From an uncultured Eubacteriales bacterium (GTDB lineage Bacteria > Bacillota > Clostridia > Peptostreptococcales > Anaerovoracaceae), in assembly GCA_910585135.1 (NCBI GenBank), contig CAJUEB010000082.1, forward strand, positions 1 to 10,023: a stretch of 10,023 nt of DNA, written 5' to 3'. The translations under genes and the position numbers were made by a program. This document shows, in pieces, positions 7,276 to 10,023 of the stretch; position 1 is the first letter of the stretch, and each line of letters begins with the position of its first letter. The notes under the pieces are model-generated. The model was given only the letters and a program-made list of their open reading frames with translations, did not search any database and was not told the origin of the DNA.

Positions 7276-7304
7276 TTGCCGGGCCTGGGCAGATGAAGCA
7301 GAAT
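7276..7304 (+). promoter_or_regulatory. Possible promoter of the DMT-Nudix-amidase-BMP cluster
   Basis: TTGCCG (7276-7281) and CAGAAT (7299-7304) each match four of six consensus positions with a 17-base spacer. Because a strong terminator lies upstream at 7160-7185 and the next gene starts at 7338, a promoter is expected in this gap, and this is the best candidate I find. The boxes are weak, so this is tentative. Confidence 0.35.
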
Positions 7305-7337
7305 GAATGGACGTGGACATAGGAGAGTGATGTGTGA

Positions 7338-8246
7338 ATGAAAAAGGCATATTATTTTGTCGCATTGACAGCGCTGCTGTTTGGCAGCATGGAGGTGGCA
7401 TGCAAGGTTGCGGGAAATGCATTAGACCCATTTCAACTGACTTTCCTGCGCTTTGCCATCGGCGGTCTTTTGCTGCTGCCATTTGCGGTGGTGGAATTAA
7501 GGAAGAATAACATCCGGCTAGTGGCCAAGGATTTTATCCGCCTGGCAGGGGTAGGCATCCTGGGCATTCCAGTCAGCATGATCTTTTTTCAGCTAGGGAT
7601 CGGAAACTCCAATGCGGCGACGGCTTCGGTTCTGATTTCCATTAATCCGTTGTTTACATTGATCTGCGCACATTTTTTCACAGAAGAAAAATTGCAAAAG
7701 CACAAGCTCATCGTGCTGGGCTTTGGCCTGATCGGTCTTATTTTTATGATCAAACCATGGAACCTGCAAGAAGGCAATACCGTAATCGGTATCGTATATA
7801 TGCTGCTGGCTGCCGTTTTTTTCGGTGCATATACCGTTGCGGGAAAGGTCAGCGTGCAGAAGATGGGCATCATGGCGCAGACCAGCATCAGTTTTTTGTT
7901 AGGCTCGTTTGTATTGCTGCTCATGATCCTGGTGATGGGAAGGCCTGTGCTCGCCGGTGTCTGGGATAATTTCCCGCTGGTTTTATATACGGGAATCGCC
8001 GTAACGGGCCTGGGATATTTTTCGTATTTTATGTCGATTAAGCTGGCGGATACGTCTACGGGCGCGCTTGCATTTTTCTTAAAGCCTGCGATCGCTCCGG
8101 TGATGGCGGTGATCTTTCTGCATGAGACGATTCTCTGGAATACATATGTGGGCATCGGCTTTATCTTGCTGGCGTCATATATGAATATCAAGTATCAGAG
8201 GAAGGATTATGAACTTGAAAAGCGATTTAACGATCAAGGACATTGA
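7338..8246 (+). CDS. EamA/DMT-family permease (10 predicted membrane helices)
   Basis: This 302-residue inner-membrane protein belongs to the drug/metabolite transporter superfamily, whose members usually export amino acids or other small metabolites. Ten hydrophobic segments are visible at roughly 6-22, 33-53, 66-88, 93-113, 122-138, 148-168, 181-200, 212-232, 241-261 and 267-284, forming two EamA repeats of five. Typical signatures are DPFQLTFLRFAIGGLLLLP in the first repeat and LAFFLKPAIAPVMAVIFLHE in the second. A charged cytosolic tail follows (about 285-302). The start ATG has AGGAG at 7321-7325, a rather long 12-base gap; an in-frame stop lies immediately upstream, so no earlier start is possible. 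The 3' end overlaps the Nudix gene by 38 bases, pointing to co-transcription. The substrate cannot be told from sequence. Confidence 0.93.
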   Translation: MKKAYYFVALTALLFGSMEVACKVAGNALDPFQLTFLRFAIGGLLLLPFAVVELRKNNIRLVAKDFIRLAGVGILGIPVSMIFFQLGIGNSNAATASVLISINPLFTLICAHFFTEEKLQKHKLIVLGFGLIGLIFMIKPWNLQEGNTVIGIVYMLLAAVFFGAYTVAGKVSVQKMGIMAQTSISFLLGSFVLLLMILVMGRPVLAGVWDNFPLVLYTGIAVTGLGYFSYFMSIKLADTSTGALAFFLKPAIAPVMAVIFLHETILWNTYVGIGFILLASYMNIKYQRKDYELEKRFNDQGH

Positions 8247-8940
8247 GAATATATTTCGAGGACGGAAGCCCGGAGCGGAGGAATTTTTTAAATTTTTTTC
8301 TATTCTCGTGCCAGTGGTCGAAAAAGACGGAAAGCTGTATCTTCTTTATGAGGTAAGGGCAAAACATATGGTAAGGCAGCCGGGCGAAATCTGTTTTCCG
8401 GGCGGCGAGCTGGAAGACGGAGAGAGCCTGGAAACGTGCGCTTTGCGCGAAACATGGGAGGAAATCGGGATTCCCGCAGAAAAGATCTGCGTTGTGAACC
8501 AACTGGATACCATTTTCACCTACAGTAATTTTGCGATGTATTGCTATTTGGGAATCGTCGAGGAAAGCGCCTTGGAAACGCTTCGCTTAAACCCGGATGA
8601 GGTAGAGGAAGTGTTTTTGGTCGCGCTGGATGAGCTGTTAGAAAATGATCCGGACGTTTATTGGACAAAGATCATGCCGCAGCCGCCTGCGGATTTTCCG
8701 TATTATGAAGTGACCGGAGGCGAGCCGTATAACTGGAGACAGGGAAAAGCGCCCGTTCCGGTTTACAAGGCGATGGATGGCAAGCGGATCTGGGGGCTGA
8801 CGGCCAGGATCACCAAGCGGTTTGTAGATATCGTCAGGCGGAGCATGAAGGCTGGAAGCGATGCTGCGCCTTATGCAGATGATGCGGATGCGGCTTGTGT
8901 AAGTCCCGGTGCTGGCGGTAATAGCGATAACAAGCGATGA
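8209..8940 (+). CDS. Nudix hydrolase, probable CoA pyrophosphatase
   Basis: This is a 243-residue cytosolic Nudix enzyme. The Nudix box runs from G66 to I88 (GELEDGE, then REtwEEiGI) and matches Gx5Ex7REUxEExGU exactly, supplying the metal-binding glutamates. Just before it, LLYEVRAKHMVRQPG (45-59) and CFPGG (62-66) match the extra motif of the CoA-diphosphatase group (UPF0035, as in NUDT7/NUDT8 and bacterial NudL). Such enzymes split CoA or its derivatives into 3',5'-ADP and phosphopantetheine. The start ATG lies inside the permease gene behind GAGGAAGG (8198-8205), and the stop TGA overlaps a downstream ATG. The last 30 or so residues (from about 214) are Ala/Asp-rich, look disordered, and are probably not part of the fold. 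The CoA-specific call rests on the motif; other nucleotide substrates remain possible. Confidence 0.9.
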   Translation: MNLKSDLTIKDIENIFRGRKPGAEEFFKFFSILVPVVEKDGKLYLLYEVRAKHMVRQPGEICFPGGELEDGESLETCALRETWEEIGIPAEKICVVNQLDTIFTYSNFAMYCYLGIVEESALETLRLNPDEVEEVFLVALDELLENDPDVYWTKIMPQPPADFPYYEVTGGEPYNWRQGKAPVPVYKAMDGKRIWGLTARITKRFVDIVRRSMKAGSDAAPYADDADAACVSPGAGGNSDNKR

Positions 8941-8941
8941 T

Positions 8942-8948
8942 GGAGGAG
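8942..8948 (+). promoter_or_regulatory. Ribosome binding site that decides the amidase start
   Basis: GGAGGAG sits six bases before the ATG at 8955. The earlier in-frame ATGs at 8937 and 8940 would place this site inside the coding region and lack a good site of their own, so 8955 is the preferred start. Confidence 0.75.
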
Positions 8949-8954
8949 AAAACG

Positions 8955-9758
8955 ATGTTTAAACTTGGTTTATGCCAGATGAAGGGCTCTTTTGAGAAAC
9001 AGGAGAGCATGCGCATTGCGGAACAATTTATCCGGGAAGCGGCGGAACATGGCGCGCAGGTGGTTTCACTGCCGGAAATGTGGAATTGTCCTTATGCCAA
9101 TCAGTATTTTCGCGAATATGCGGAGACGGCCGACGGTGCTGCCGTAACGTTTTTATCAAAGCTGGCGGCGGAGCTGAATATATATTTGATCGGCGGCTCG
9201 ATCCCGGAGCTTTGCGGCGGAAACGTCTACAATACATCGTTTTCGTTTGACCCGCACGGCAACATGATCGGAAGACACCGCAAGGTGCATCTTTTCGATA
9301 TCGATGTGAAGGATGGAATCCGCTTTATGGAGTCGGAGACGCTGACGCCCGGCGAGGATATGACGATCCTGGATACGGAATTTTGCAAGATTGGCGTGGC
9401 GATCTGCTATGATGTAAGATTTCCCGAATGGTTTCGGAAGATGACTTTGGCAGGTGCGAAGCTGATCGTATTGCCAGCGGCCTTTAACCTGACGACTGGA
9501 CCGGCGCACTGGGATCTGACGATGCGGGCAAGAGCGCTCGATAATCAAGTTTATTTTGCAGCCAATTCACCTGCCCGTGATGAAGCTGGCCCATATCAGG
9601 CGTACGGCGGTTCTTGTATCGTAGATCCGTGGGGCAGGTTTCTTTCGCATACGGATGAGAAGGAAGGCATCGTCTACGGTGATATCGATTTGGATTATGT
9701 GGCGTCTGTCAGGGAACAGCTGCCGCTTTTAAAGCACAGAAGGGAAAACTTGTATTAG
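8955..9758 (+). CDS. Nit2-type omega-amidase (carbon-nitrogen hydrolase)
   Basis: From ATG 8955 this is a 267-residue nitrilase-superfamily enzyme; starting at 8937 would add six residues (MMEEKT) and is less likely given the ribosome site. The Glu-Lys-Cys catalytic triad is visible: E41 in SLPEMWNCPY, K110 in HRKVHLFDIDV and C151 in ICYDVRFPE. Further stretches, YLIGGSIPE (77-85) and, later, FNLTTGPAHWDL and RARALDNQVYF, resemble mammalian NIT2 very closely. Known NIT2 enzymes hydrolyse the terminal amide of 2-oxoglutaramate and 2-oxosuccinamate, the by-products of glutamine and asparagine transamination, to 2-oxoglutarate or oxaloacetate plus ammonia. It is cytosolic, with no signal peptide. 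It follows the Nudix gene by a few bases and is presumably in the same operon. A deaminated-glutathione amidase (Nit1) role is less likely on motif grounds but not excluded. Confidence 0.92.
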   Translation: MFKLGLCQMKGSFEKQESMRIAEQFIREAAEHGAQVVSLPEMWNCPYANQYFREYAETADGAAVTFLSKLAAELNIYLIGGSIPELCGGNVYNTSFSFDPHGNMIGRHRKVHLFDIDVKDGIRFMESETLTPGEDMTILDTEFCKIGVAICYDVRFPEWFRKMTLAGAKLIVLPAAFNLTTGPAHWDLTMRARALDNQVYFAANSPARDEAGPYQAYGGSCIVDPWGRFLSHTDEKEGIVYGDIDLDYVASVREQLPLLKHRRENLY

Positions 9759-9778
9759 ACAGGGAGAAAGGGAATATT

Positions 9779-10023
9779 ATGAGAAAATTTATCGTATGGC
9801 TGGTGAGTGCAGTGATGGTGCTTGCGTTAGCAGGATGCGGCGCTCCGGCAGAGGAACAGCCGGAGGATCAGGTAGAGTATAAGATCGCCATGGTGACGGA
9901 TTCGGGACTCATCCTGGATGGGGGATACAGCCAGGTGGCATGGACTGCGATCAGCGATTTTGGCGCAGAAAAGGGCATTTCGCATAAATATTATAAGGCG
10001 GCGGAGGCAACGGAGGAATCCTA
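9779..10023 (+). CDS. BMP/PnrA-family substrate-binding lipoprotein (5' part, continues past window)
   Basis: Only the first 81 complete codons are present. The protein starts with a lipoprotein signal peptide: MRK, a hydrophobic stretch, then the lipobox LAGC with the lipidated cysteine at C20, so it should be anchored on the outer face of the membrane. A short acidic linker (EEQPED) leads into the periplasmic-binding-protein-type domain, beginning YKIAMVTDSGLILDGGYSQ and continuing VAWTAISDFGAEKGI. This matches the start of the Bmp/Med/PnrA family (MVTDxGxxxDxSFNQxxW), known members of which bind purine nucleosides for ABC import. The usual Asn of the FNQ motif reads Ser here. A purine-rich ribosome site lies at 9761-9772, and the start is 20 bases after the amidase stop. 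The permease and ATPase genes would be expected just beyond the window. Confidence 0.88.
   Translation, partial: MRKFIVWLVSAVMVLALAGCGAPAEEQPEDQVEYKIAMVTDSGLILDGGYSQVAWTAISDFGAEKGISHKYYKAAEATEES

Noticed and set aside
7247..7306. A 19-residue ORF behind GGGAGG, considered as a leader peptide of the transporter cluster.
   Set aside because: It overlaps the candidate promoter, shows no runs of a regulatory amino acid and has no following attenuator hairpin.

Overview
The window reads as an ordinary chromosomal stretch from an anaerobic, low-to-moderate GC Gram-positive bacterium, most likely class Clostridia and perhaps Lachnospiraceae- or Anaerovoracaceae-like. The grounds are a textbook T-box leader, strong AGGAGG-type ribosome binding sites, sigma-A promoters with 17-base spacers, an IleRS of the long type 2 form, and a small P-loop protein of a kind I recall mainly from Clostridia. 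All genes lie on the + strand. I see no insertion sequence, phage, CRISPR array, tRNA or rRNA.

Layout. Positions 1-1238 hold the 3' third of mfd (transcription-repair coupling factor). A divergent dapB-like reductase follows at 1360-2118. The 370-base gap at 2119-2488 holds a sigma-A promoter (2193-2221), an isoleucine T-box riboswitch (about 2247-2440, specifier ATC at 2338-2340, T-box core at 2390-2403) and its intrinsic terminator. These control ileS (2489-5602) and rlmN (5599-6633), which overlap by ATGA. Next comes a single-gene unit: promoter 6641-6669, a 140-residue P-loop protein of unknown function (6720-7142) and a strong terminator (7160-7185). A second cluster begins at 7338 and continues past the window end: an EamA/DMT permease, a Nudix CoA pyrophosphatase, a Nit2-type omega-amidase and the start of a BMP/PnrA-type substrate-binding lipoprotein.

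How the genes work together. The ileS-rlmN operon couples charging of tRNA-Ile to a 23S rRNA/tRNA methylase, and the T-box predicts that both rise when uncharged tRNA-Ile accumulates. The DMT-Nudix-Nit2-BMP group combines export, CoA or nucleotide clean-up, keto-acid amide hydrolysis and probable nucleoside uptake. A salvage or metabolite-repair theme is a plausible inference but not proven.

The points most worth a second look are: the IleRS signature motif, which reads G-I-H-H instead of H-x-G-H, an arrangement linked to mupirocin hyper-resistance; the DapB homologue, whose nucleotide-binding loop and second active-site histidine are altered; and the orphan P-loop protein with its own promoter and terminator. 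I do not see convincing evidence of an entirely new multi-gene system.
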